The translations under genes were made by a program, and so were the position numbers. Of a stretch of 32,635 bases of DNA, positions 18,254 through 24,833 are shown piece by piece. Positions within the stretch are counted from its first letter, which is position 1, and each line of letters starts with the position of its first letter. The stretch spans positions 1-32,635 of the forward strand of contig NZ_JACJRS010000062.1 in assembly GCF_014697375.1 (NCBI RefSeq). The letters are read 5' to 3'. Source of the stretch: Phormidium sp. FACHB-1136 (GTDB lineage Bacteria; Cyanobacteriota; Cyanobacteriia; Phormidesmidales; Phormidesmidaceae). The notes under the pieces were generated by a model. It was given only the letters and a program-made list of their open reading frames with translations, was not told the DNA's origin and did no database searches.

Positions 18254-19261
18254 TTAGGTCTCCTGCTCTTTGCTTTTGCCTTTTTTCTTGGATGCAGCTT
18301 TAACCTTACGCATGGGTTCGTAGGATTCACTCAGTCGCTTCAGGAAAGCAGCTTGGGCATCTAGCGAAAGATGACGGTCTACGTCAGCGATCAACTCATC
18401 TAGTTCGGTAGCTGATAACTGCATTGCAATCCCTCGCTTACTTGTCCAAGTCGAGATAACCGCTTGGGTCGCGTCCACTAAAGCGCCCGTATTGAGAGGA
18501 TGTTCGCGCTTATCAGTAGGTAGCTTGTCATAAATACCTTGTACCAGTTCTAGAGAACTAGGCAGTTCTGCAATGCCGCCAAAAATACCGAGAATCTGGT
18601 TTTCCATACGACCCACATGGCTAGAAACAGCGCCATAGCGAGTCGTCAGCAAGATGTTTCCAATAGCATAGCGAAGTTCATCAGCCGTCACATCTTTGAA
18701 GGTGACAATATCAAGGAAGTGAACCCCTGGCTTGATATATTCGCTGGTGTTAAGAGCAGTGGAGGCTTTACCTTCTTCGTCACGCATGGTGCCCGTTTCA
18801 AAGATAGCGTTGATGGTGCGATCACTAATCAACTCTGTGGAAGGCAGCACACTAAAGGCGTCTTCTGTCCATACTCGGCTTTTCTGCGCCCCTTCGCCAC
18901 CAGCGGCAAAGCCATAGAGAAAGCAGTCAACACACATCTCACAGGGCGCATTGGTGTTGAGGGAACAGATAGAGTTGCCTTTGGGGTCTGGATATAAGAG
19001 TTCGTGAACTCGCAAAAACTCCCGACCTTTGCGCCGCTCTGGGGCAATTTGCTTACGCTTGGTCATCACTAGGCGGGGAATGGTGGCGGTGTCTGCTACA
19101 CCCGCCTGTACATACTCGCTGCACATAGGTTCCCCAGTACCCTCCGTGCGGAAGATAGTTTCTGATTGAGTAGTTCGCAGCACTACAGCGCCAATGGTGC
19201 GGCCCTTGGGAAAGTTCTCGTAGCTGGTGGCGAGAAAGGGTTGCAGTTTTGCAATAGACAT
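18254..19261 (-). CDS. csc2: Second, divergent Csc2 (Cas7d) with four-cysteine motif
   Basis: The 335-aa product follows the Csc2 pattern: IPRLVMTKRKQIAPERRKGREFLR (61-84), CFLYGFAAGGEGAQKSRV (113-130), FETGTM, YIKPGVHFLDIVTFKD, and LLTTRYGAVSSHVGRMENQ. Before YGFA it has a C-x7-C-x2-C-x2-C cluster (Cys99, 107, 110, 113) suited to bind zinc, which the other copy lacks. AGGAG precedes the ATG by 8 nt. It follows cas10d by 32 bp and is followed within 3 bp by csc1b, so cas10d-csc2b-csc1b-cas3' reads as one translation unit. The C-terminus is a Lys-rich tail. Low similarity to csc2a outside the motifs argues for separate ancestry. Confidence 0.92.
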   Translation of the reverse strand: MSIAKLQPFLATSYENFPKGRTIGAVVLRTTQSETIFRTEGTGEPMCSEYVQAGVADTATIPRLVMTKRKQIAPERRKGREFLRVHELLYPDPKGNSICSLNTNAPCEMCVDCFLYGFAAGGEGAQKSRVWTEDAFSVLPSTELISDRTINAIFETGTMRDEEGKASTALNTSEYIKPGVHFLDIVTFKDVTADELRYAIGNILLTTRYGAVSSHVGRMENQILGIFGGIAELPSSLELVQGIYDKLPTDKREHPLNTGALVDATQAVISTWTSKRGIAMQLSATELDELIADVDRHLSLDAQAAFLKRLSESYEPMRKVKAASKKKGKSKEQET

Positions 19262-19293
19262 TGTGATTGCTCCTGTTCAATTTCTAGGTGATT

Positions 19294-19701
19294 CTAAGTC
19301 TGAGTTGGATTTTTTCTTTCAGTATGAGCTTCTTCCCAAAAAAATAAATAGGCAGCTTCTAAGGTTTTTCCATCTGCCAAGAGACGTTCTGATCGCGAGT
19401 CATAAACTTCATCAAATAGATGTCTCAAGATCTCATAAAATTGCTTTATCTCTCCATGTTTTTTATTGCCGATTTTGTAGTCTTTAATACGACTAAGACG
19501 TTTATGATAATTTTGAACTAACGCAGCAAAAATGGTATCCCAATCCATATATGGCTTGCGAGATCGAACAGATTTAATAAACTCTGAGAAGGGTTCTACT
19601 TTAGCAGTTCGCCGAAACGAGTTACCCTTCAAGTCACTACTTACAGCTAGTTTGGCTGCTTCTTTGAGATAACTAGAAATACGATCATGCTCTTCTGACA
19701 T
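19294..19701 (-). CDS. cas11d: Cas11d small subunit from an internal start within cas10d
   Basis: Within the 3' end of cas10d, ATG at 19701 is preceded in the same frame by TTTTGGAGAGTCTG, a good Shine-Dalgarno (GGAG, 6 nt from the ATG). Translation gives a 135-aa, helix-rich, basic protein (MSEEHDRISSYLKEAAKLAV...). Independent translation of Cas11d from the cas10d 3' end is established for the Synechocystis type I-D complex. Cas11 subunits line the belly of Cascade and bind the displaced strand. The position, length and ribosome binding site fit. The call is inferential because other in-frame Met codons exist. Confidence 0.75.
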   Translation of the reverse strand: MSEEHDRISSYLKEAAKLAVSSDLKGNSFRRTAKVEPFSEFIKSVRSRKPYMDWDTIFAALVQNYHKRLSRIKDYKIGNKKHGEIKQFYEILRHLFDEVYDSRSERLLADGKTLEAAYLFFWEEAHTERKNPTQT

Positions 19702-21978
19702 CAGACTCTCCAAAAGTTGGGTTAAAGGTTCCTTAATGCGAATCCAGGCAGCTTCTAAATTGGGATTCTCCTGTTCGCGCAATAGCCAGCGCAGTAGGAC
19801 ATGGTAAAACTCTAGTGGTCTCCTGGCTGAACGGGCTAGATCGTACAGACAATCATCCTTCTTAGGGAGACTGGCTACAGCTACTGACAATTGACCTAGG
19901 CACCTCAAACGTTCTAAGACTCGTTCAACGGTAACGACTGAGAGTCTCTCTTCTTCCGGTAAATGGCCATCACGCAAATATTGACCTGAGCCTAACAGAG
20001 GCTGTAGCGTTGACGGAATACCTTCTACACGTCCAAAAACTTCCCAACTGGGTTGGATTTCCAAGTTGGCACTCAGGATAAGCGGAAAGCTAACATCAAG
20101 CGCCAAGCTAATTTCAAGCCCTAACCATAGAGATTTAATTAAAGCTACTGAGTTATTGACATCACCCCAAACAATAGGAATTGTGACTGTTGAATGAATA
20201 AACTCAGGGCGTCTAGGTAAGGCCAATCCAACCACTTTATTTGGCTTAAAGATGATTTCCTGATTTTGGTAAAGCTTTAACTCATCAATTGTGACAGGGC
20301 CAAATTCATGATGCTGAGCTATCTGGTTAAGTTGTTTGATCCAATGAATTTTCATCTCATTGCTAGATCCCTTGGGCAAAGCAAAGTGAAGGTATAAAGG
20401 AGCCTGCTTACTGGCCTTCGGAAAATTAGCCCCGACGGTGAGCAGTTGATACCCTAGGGCTGACAGCGCATCGCCTCGGCGTTTTGGTTCTGCACTCATG
20501 CCACCCGGTAGCCGATTTGAGAACGACTGCACCTTTGTTTCTGGGGGCATCTTGGCGGAAATCAGCTCTTCGACCTGAGCCGTTGACGTTGGCCCCAAGG
20601 AGCAGCGCAGCCGAGGATTAGCCTCGATGTAGCTAGTGAGTTCAGAAAAGCCTTGCCAGGTAGAAGGATGAGCAAAATTAAGCAACTGGGCAACAGCCGC
20701 CACTAACTCTTGAGGAATGGAGGTATCTTCAGTTTGTCGGAGTTGAAAGGAATCTCGAAGCAGAGGGGCAATTGCTGCTTGACCTTGGGGCACGGCTTTG
20801 GCCGCAAACAAGCATCGCCCATACTGAGCATTGAAAGGCTCTAGAGCTATGCGTTGATCAGGGGTCAATTCAACTTGTTCAGCGATGCGATCCCAAGCAT
20901 CCTTAGGGCTAAGATCGGCTTCTCGATAGCTGAGGTAGGCTGCTTTGAGTCCTTCCGAAATCGCGAAATCTTCAGCGTTGGAAATTGGTATCAAGCCCAG
21001 TTCCGCTGCTGCTGCCACGACGACGGCTCCAGCTTCACCACCGTATTTTTGAACATCCTGGGCAATTTTATCAGCTTTGTAGCCACTAAATTTTTTGACC
21101 AGCAGAGCATCGACCTGCTCAATAGCCGCATCGGGATTCTGTTGCACAGCTTTCGGATCAACTTTGATGCCATCTTTACTAGCTTTGACCAACTGCTCGA
21201 CGTTGCCGCTGAAAACCTGGTTGATTTTTCGATGCCATTTTTGGGCAATCTCAATCATCAAATCTTCTTCAGGGAAGCATTCTCCCATAAAAAGTTGACC
21301 ATCTGGATCAATAGATAAGGTAGCCAGTCCCCGCTCATAGAGAACCTCTTCACAAGCTGCCAAGAGTAGAGCTGTTAAGTAACCTCGGTCTTCTGACAGC
21401 CCCACTTTGAACAAGTGAGTATCCTTTTGTAGGGCTACCGTCAGTTCCGTTTCGACCTTGCGAATGCGCTGTTCTTCGGGAATGCCCAAGTCGTACAGGT
21501 CGCCCCCTATGAGCATTGCGGCCCAGCGCTTAATGTTGGGATCTTCGGGCAAAAAGCGCATACCATCGCTGGCATTGTGCCCAGAGTGGCGTTCAATCAG
21601 GCGGCGCACCAGATCCAAGTCTTCATCAGTTTTCACCCAATCAGCTACACCAGCTCGTTCGAGTTGTGCTTTTAAAAAGTCGCGATCACGGGCTAGCGTT
21701 TTTACATTTCTCTCCTTTGGATCTAGTTTGTTGAGATCATGAACGGCTGTCGCGGCAAGGATGATCGCTCTTTTATCGTCAGGTACCTGAGCGATTTTGC
21801 TCACAGTCAAGACAAACTGACAAGCTGAATCAAGATGCTCTGCTAGGCTGCGTCCTTGACGGCTGCCATGTTGAGCATGACCAGTGTGGTTCTTATATAG
21901 CTCTGGCCTAACCTTGTAAAAATACTGCTCATCTATCGTTTCTGGTGGTTGATATCGACCAAGAATTCTTGAACGCAT
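19294..21978 (-). CDS. cas10d: Cas10d (Csc3), large subunit with N-terminal HD nuclease
   Basis: From ATG 21978 the product is 894 aa; a TTG at 22032 would add 18 residues but has a poor ribosome site. The HD nuclease is at the N-terminus: His48 in SLAEHLDSA, His80-Asp81 in AVHDLNKL, and His131/His134 in RHSGH. No GGDD cyclase motif is present (LIGGDLYDL is not one), as usual for Cas10d. It is the large subunit of the I-D effector and carries the nuclease that other type I systems keep on Cas3. The C-terminal part is helical and includes an internal Cas11d start. It is followed by csc2b, 32 bp away. Confidence 0.93.
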   Translation of the reverse strand: MRSRILGRYQPPETIDEQYFYKVRPELYKNHTGHAQHGSRQGRSLAEHLDSACQFVLTVSKIAQVPDDKRAIILAATAVHDLNKLDPKERNVKTLARDRDFLKAQLERAGVADWVKTDEDLDLVRRLIERHSGHNASDGMRFLPEDPNIKRWAAMLIGGDLYDLGIPEEQRIRKVETELTVALQKDTHLFKVGLSEDRGYLTALLLAACEEVLYERGLATLSIDPDGQLFMGECFPEEDLMIEIAQKWHRKINQVFSGNVEQLVKASKDGIKVDPKAVQQNPDAAIEQVDALLVKKFSGYKADKIAQDVQKYGGEAGAVVVAAAAELGLIPISNAEDFAISEGLKAAYLSYREADLSPKDAWDRIAEQVELTPDQRIALEPFNAQYGRCLFAAKAVPQGQAAIAPLLRDSFQLRQTEDTSIPQELVAAVAQLLNFAHPSTWQGFSELTSYIEANPRLRCSLGPTSTAQVEELISAKMPPETKVQSFSNRLPGGMSAEPKRRGDALSALGYQLLTVGANFPKASKQAPLYLHFALPKGSSNEMKIHWIKQLNQIAQHHEFGPVTIDELKLYQNQEIIFKPNKVVGLALPRRPEFIHSTVTIPIVWGDVNNSVALIKSLWLGLEISLALDVSFPLILSANLEIQPSWEVFGRVEGIPSTLQPLLGSGQYLRDGHLPEEERLSVVTVERVLERLRCLGQLSVAVASLPKKDDCLYDLARSARRPLEFYHVLLRWLLREQENPNLEAAWIRIKEPLTQLLESLMSEEHDRISSYLKEAAKLAVSSDLKGNSFRRTAKVEPFSEFIKSVRSRKPYMDWDTIFAALVQNYHKRLSRIKDYKIGNKKHGEIKQFYEILRHLFDEVYDSRSERLLADGKTLEAAYLFFWEEAHTERKNPTQT

Positions 21979-22048
21979 TGTTCCAAATCCATCTCCACAG
22001 AGGACGGTACAAAAGGTGAAATTGCGACTCAATGCGGCTTGAGTTCGC

Positions 22049-22237
22049 CTATTTCTCTTGATCTATGGCCTTTTCTAGATAGTCCATCCAAGTAATCACA
22101 TCTCCTTCTCCATCTGGAAACGGCTCATATTCTTCTTCTCGAATGAGTCGATCTAGCTGAGCTAGCTCTCGCTCGCATTGCTCACGCATTTCTCGGTATG
22201 TAGCCAATCGCCTGCTCTTAGTGCCCCAGTAATCCAT
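22049..22237 (-). CDS. Small hypothetical protein at the head of the cas operon (62 aa)
   Basis: AGGAG lies 9 nt upstream of ATG 22237, and the product is a highly charged, probably helical peptide (RREMREQCERELAQLDRLIREEEYE-like heptads; exact motif REQCERELAQLDRLIREEEY). I do not recognise it. It is the first open frame after the presumed cas promoter, 70 bp before the cas10d ATG, in the same orientation. It is not a standard I-D component. It could be a regulator, a leader peptide affecting cas10d translation, or a passenger. Confidence 0.6.
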   Translation of the reverse strand: MDYWGTKSRRLATYREMREQCERELAQLDRLIREEEYEPFPDGEGDVITWMDYLEKAIDQEK

Positions 22238-22275
22238 AAGACGCTGCTCCTAGATAGGGCATACCTACAGGGGGC

Positions 22276-22289
22276 TAGGCATTTGCCTA
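22276..22289. other. Inverted repeat in the cas 5' region
   Basis: TAGGCA-TT-TGCCTA is a perfect 6-bp inverted repeat, about 40 bp upstream of the 62-aa gene and downstream of the presumed cas promoter. It may be an operator or a 5' UTR hairpin. Confidence 0.4.
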
Positions 22290-22343
22290 TGCAGAATCCT
22301 GAGGATGCCTTGGGTCTGCGTCCTCATGCTAGCAGCAAAAAAC

Positions 22344-22367
22344 GTTAAGTGTCACTTTACTTATTAA
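22344..22367 (-). promoter_or_regulatory. Presumed cas promoter overlapping a guide-matched target with GTT PAM
   Basis: GTT (22344-22346) is followed on the + strand by AAGTGTCACTTTACTTA (22347-22363). This matches 14 of 17 bases of the guide-like sequence in the degenerate mini-CRISPR at 22448-22464. On the cas strand, possible -10 hexamers TAAAGT (22354-22359) and TTAATA (22362-22367) overlap the site. It lies about 110-130 bp upstream of the first operon gene. No good -35 was found, so the exact promoter is uncertain. AAGTGTCACTT is also a small palindrome, so a protein operator is possible. Confidence 0.55.
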
Positions 22368-22393
22368 GTTCACTCGAGAGACTGAGTGTAAGG

Positions 22394-22399
22394 TAGACT
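22394..22399 (+). promoter_or_regulatory. Candidate -10 box for the crRNA-like RNA
   Basis: TAGACT fits the -10 consensus (TANNNT). It lies 10 bp upstream of the first degenerate repeat, so transcription would begin near 22406. A weak TTCACT at 22369-22374 is the best upstream hexamer, with a longer than ideal 19-bp spacing. Confidence 0.4.
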
Positions 22400-22408
22400 G
22401 TAACCCTG

Positions 22409-22507
22409 GCTCTAAGCGGATTCCAAGCCCTGCCTAGGGATTGAAATAAGTGCCACGTAACTTAGAGTCTCCCACTTAGCTCAATAAACCCTCTTAGGGA
22501 TTGGAGG
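22409..22507 (+). ncRNA. Degenerate mini-CRISPR / CreR-like crRNA-like RNA
   Basis: Two degenerate copies of the array's repeat lie here in crRNA orientation on the + strand, opposite to the main array. Copy 1 (22409-22447) contains CCAAGCCCTGCCTAGGGATT and ends ATTGAAAT, against ATTGAAAC in the array; it keeps the CCCT/AGGG stem. Copy 2 (22471-22507) matches only in its 3' half, CCCTCTTAGGGATTG, again with the stem. The intervening sequence starts AAGTGCCACGTAACTTA and matches the site at 22347-22363 next to a GTT PAM. Mismatches in the first 17 positions are at 6, 10 and 12; every sixth base is flipped out in type I Cascade. This resembles crRNA-like regulators (CreR, CreA) that guide Cascade to a promoter. 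It is inferred and needs RNA evidence. Confidence 0.7.
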
Positions 22508-22622
22508 CCAGGGCTTGCTCTGGCCTTGATTTTTAGGTGTTTCCGCAAATGTGAGTACATCTTGACCAACTCCTAGCTAACTGACGATTCAAGCTTGTAA
22601 CCCTGGAAGGCCGTGAACCCCT

Positions 22623-23183
22623 TCAACCCAAAATCTGATCAACTGTGAACTGAGCATCCGCAAACGCCTGAAAACTTAGCCCATCTCCCCGCCGAAACCT
22701 GAGTATCTGCCCATAGCCATCAGCCCTAGGCTCACGATAGACTTCCACCTCACCCGCCTTCAGGTCTACAATCCACACCTCGGCAATGCCATCTTGGGCA
22801 TAGAGCGGCACCTTCACCGTGCGGTCAAACTCAGCCGTTGTATCGGCAACCTCTACCAGGGCCAACACATCCGGGGCTTGGGGGTGGGCCTCGGCATAAA
22901 AATCGGGTCGTCGTCGCAGAATGGTCACATCGGGCTGTGGCTCTGAGTTATTGCCCAGCCGAATCGGGCTTTGCACCCGCACCATGGCCCTAGCCGACAA
23001 CCCCAGTACAAACAGCTCAGTCAACCGATCCACACAGGCTGCGTGCTGCCTACCCACGGGTGACAGTTCAATAATCTCTCCCTGAAGTAGCTCAACCCGG
23101 TCGCGCTCCGTCAAAATGCCCGCCTCAGCCATCTGGTGGTATTGACCGACCGTAAATTTCTTTCGCAAGATTTCCACTGCCAT
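22623..23183 (-). CDS. Uma2 family (DUF820) endonuclease-like protein
   Basis: The 186-aa product is a full-length Uma2 protein, a family expanded in cyanobacteria with a PD-(D/E)XK fold. The start is VGQYHQMAEAGILTERDRVELLQGEIIEL, then EPQPDVTIL (catalytic Asp), LALVEVADTTAEFDR (Glu) and KVPLYAQDGIAEVWIVDL. Its role in cells is unknown. It lies between the cas regulatory region and the WYL gene, transcribed toward the cas operon. Its last 110 bp are repeated at 14924-15033. It is probably a resident gene, not a cas component. Confidence 0.93.
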   Translation of the reverse strand: MAVEILRKKFTVGQYHQMAEAGILTERDRVELLQGEIIELSPVGRQHAACVDRLTELFVLGLSARAMVRVQSPIRLGNNSEPQPDVTILRRRPDFYAEAHPQAPDVLALVEVADTTAEFDRTVKVPLYAQDGIAEVWIVDLKAGEVEVYREPRADGYGQILRFRRGDGLSFQAFADAQFTVDQILG

Positions 23184-23352
23184 CGTCCTTTCCCTCCATC
23201 GCCTTGCCCCAGACCCAATCGTTTTGTCCCTAGACCCTCACCCTGCCGCCATTCCTCTGCATTAATCCCAATCGATGGTGTAAATAGGGAGCGTCCCTAC
23301 AAAAAGACACAAAACAGAATGGTTCGCTAACGGATCTTTATCTGCATTTACA

Positions 23353-23366
23353 AAGTACACGTACTT
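23353..23366. promoter_or_regulatory. Palindromic operator candidate 1 upstream of the WYL gene
   Basis: AAGTAC-AC-GTACTT is a perfect 6-bp inverted repeat about 90 bp upstream of the WYL start codon. It shares the GTAC/GTAC pattern with the second palindrome downstream, as expected for a dimeric autoregulator. Confidence 0.5.
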
Positions 23367-23427
23367 GCTTGCTTAGCTCCATACTGGCAGAAGTATGATG
23401 GAAGAATCAAGGGAAGTAACGAGAAAG

Positions 23428-23437
23428 TGTACGTACA
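23428..23437. promoter_or_regulatory. Palindromic operator candidate 2 upstream of the WYL gene
   Basis: TGTACGTACA is a perfect 10-bp palindrome inside AAAGTGTACGTACATTT, about 18 bp before the WYL ATG. A protein bound here would block transcription or translation start. A looser match, TGTGAGTACA, occurs at 22550-22559 between the Uma2 gene and the mini-CRISPR. Confidence 0.5.
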
Positions 23438-23455
23438 TTTAGATTGCCGTCGGCC

Positions 23456-24313
23456 ATGACCCGCCAAAAACGTTCCATTACGTTGTCGATTGATGAAACC
23501 GAAAAGGCCCAGCTAGAGCAGTTGGCGCTAGATTTTGGTCAACAGTGGGGAGATCGGCCCAATATCTCCAAGTTGCTGAAGGCCATTGCGAAGGGGGAAC
23601 TGCGGCTGGCGGCGAACCACGATTGGGATAAATCGCGCATCGACAGTCTCACCCGTGGCCTCAATCTGCTGAAGGACGAGGGCTATTGGGATGAAGCCTT
23701 GACCCTGGCCCATCTCTTGCTGGAGCGGAGTGAGTTGAACTACCCGCTGCGCCAGGAACTCCAAGCCTGGGTGGATTGCCCCGGTGTTCCTTGGCGGATT
23801 GAGATTAACCGCTGCATTCGCCAGCAGCGCCCCTTTCGTCTCACTTACCAGGATGCGGCCAATCGAGTGTGGCACTTCACCGTGCGCCATGCCAAAATTG
23901 AGCGCTACGAAGACCACCAGTACCTCCACTGTTGGTGCGACGAAACCGAGGGCAACCAGGATATAGAGCCCCTGCATCACAACTGGACCTTACGCCTAGA
24001 CCGCATTCCCGACGAGGCCGTGATTTCCCCAGCGGCGGGGCTGTGGCAGCCAGAACTCAGCTACCTTGAAGTGGAATTCTTTTTAGTCGGTGGGTTGGCC
24101 TTGGGTTATCGATCTAAAACCAAGGCCGATATCATCAATGAGTGGCAACCCGAAACCCAACGGCGGCGAGTGGTGCGGCGCATTAGCAATACCTTTTGGT
24201 TTCTGCGAGACGTGCGCCGTTATGGAGTGGATTGCCTCATCGCCAGCCCTGCCGATCTGCGGGATCGGTTTGTTCAAGAGCTGGGACGATGGATGGAGAT
24301 CTATGGCGGTTGA
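23456..24313 (+). CDS. WYL-domain transcriptional regulator, likely CRISPR regulator
   Basis: From ATG 23456 the product is 285 aa; an upstream TTG at 23444 would add four residues. The N-terminus (KRSITLSIDETEKAQLEQLALDFGQQWG) resembles a small DNA-binding ribbon-helix-helix or helix-turn-helix region. The C-terminal half is a WYL domain with the EPLHHNWTLRLDRI segment. The related WYL protein Sll7009 of Synechocystis lies divergent to its type I-D operon and was reported to repress it, so control of this cas locus is a reasonable inference. Here a Uma2 gene intervenes. Palindromes in its own promoter suggest autoregulation. No SD is obvious. Confidence 0.9.
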   Translation: MTRQKRSITLSIDETEKAQLEQLALDFGQQWGDRPNISKLLKAIAKGELRLAANHDWDKSRIDSLTRGLNLLKDEGYWDEALTLAHLLLERSELNYPLRQELQAWVDCPGVPWRIEINRCIRQQRPFRLTYQDAANRVWHFTVRHAKIERYEDHQYLHCWCDETEGNQDIEPLHHNWTLRLDRIPDEAVISPAAGLWQPELSYLEVEFFLVGGLALGYRSKTKADIINEWQPETQRRRVVRRISNTFWFLRDVRRYGVDCLIASPADLRDRFVQELGRWMEIYGG

Positions 24314-24400
24314 GGCAAACCCTGCCAATCATCGAGATAGCCATCGTTCTGGCTACCGTCGGATCTTAAGCGCCTGCCAAGCCTATGGTGAGGGTTAGAG

Positions 24401-24440
24401 CCTGGTGTATACGGCCAGATCCAGGTGTATACGGCCAGAT
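24401..24440. repeat. Tandem 20-bp direct repeat
   Basis: CCTGGTGTATACGGCCAGAT and CCAGGTGTATACGGCCAGAT lie head to tail with one mismatch. They are in the 520-bp gap between the WYL and TerB genes and contain the GTATAC palindrome. Apart from these and the heptamer repeat at 24651, I see no gene in 24314-24833. Confidence 0.8.
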
Positions 24441-24650
24441 CCAGCGCTGTGGATGGGGATAAGGTGGGTTTCGAGTTTTCTGTAGGCAATCGCCCAGAAC
24501 ATGGGTCAAGTCAGCGTTGGGATGAGATCCCGCTACACCGCCTTCTCGCGTTGTAAAACAACCAGATCGCAGGCTCTACGTGGATGGCGATCCATTGCCG
24601 CCGATGCTTCCCCGCCGCCATGATTCCTGTTGGTGTGGCAGGGGTAAATA

Positions 24651-24681
24651 GTCGGGAGTCGGGAGTTGGGAGTCGGGAGTC
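24651..24681. repeat. Heptanucleotide short tandem repeat (STRR-like)
   Basis: Four GTCGGGA-type heptamers in a row (one is GTTGGGA) plus a partial unit. This kind of heptamer repeat is common in intergenic DNA of filamentous cyanobacteria and supports the assignment to that phylum. Confidence 0.85.
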
Positions 24682-24833
24682 GTTGCGTTTTTCGTGGATT
24701 TATGGAGATTGATGACATTGCCAAGGCTGCGAAAAGGGCCGTGGTAAGGTCACTTTTAATACATTTTTTGTTTCTTTGAGAACCCTGGCTATTCCGTAGT
24801 TCTCAAGGTTCCCTAGTCCTTGTGGAGATTCCT

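Noticed and set aside
12102-19261. Second csc pair as a recent tandem duplication
   Set aside because: The two Csc1 and the two Csc2 proteins share only core motifs and differ in cysteine clusters, so separate origin fits better.
19294-21978. LIGGDLYDL in Cas10d as a GGDD cyclase motif
   Set aside because: It lacks the second Asp and lies in the early helical region. Cas10d proteins normally lack the cyclase, so cyclic oligoadenylate signalling is not supported.
22347-22357. AAGTGTCACTT as only a protein operator, making the guide match a coincidence
   Set aside because: A palindrome would not explain the PAM-like GTT, the match continuing to position 17, or the flanking repeat copies. It remains the main alternative.
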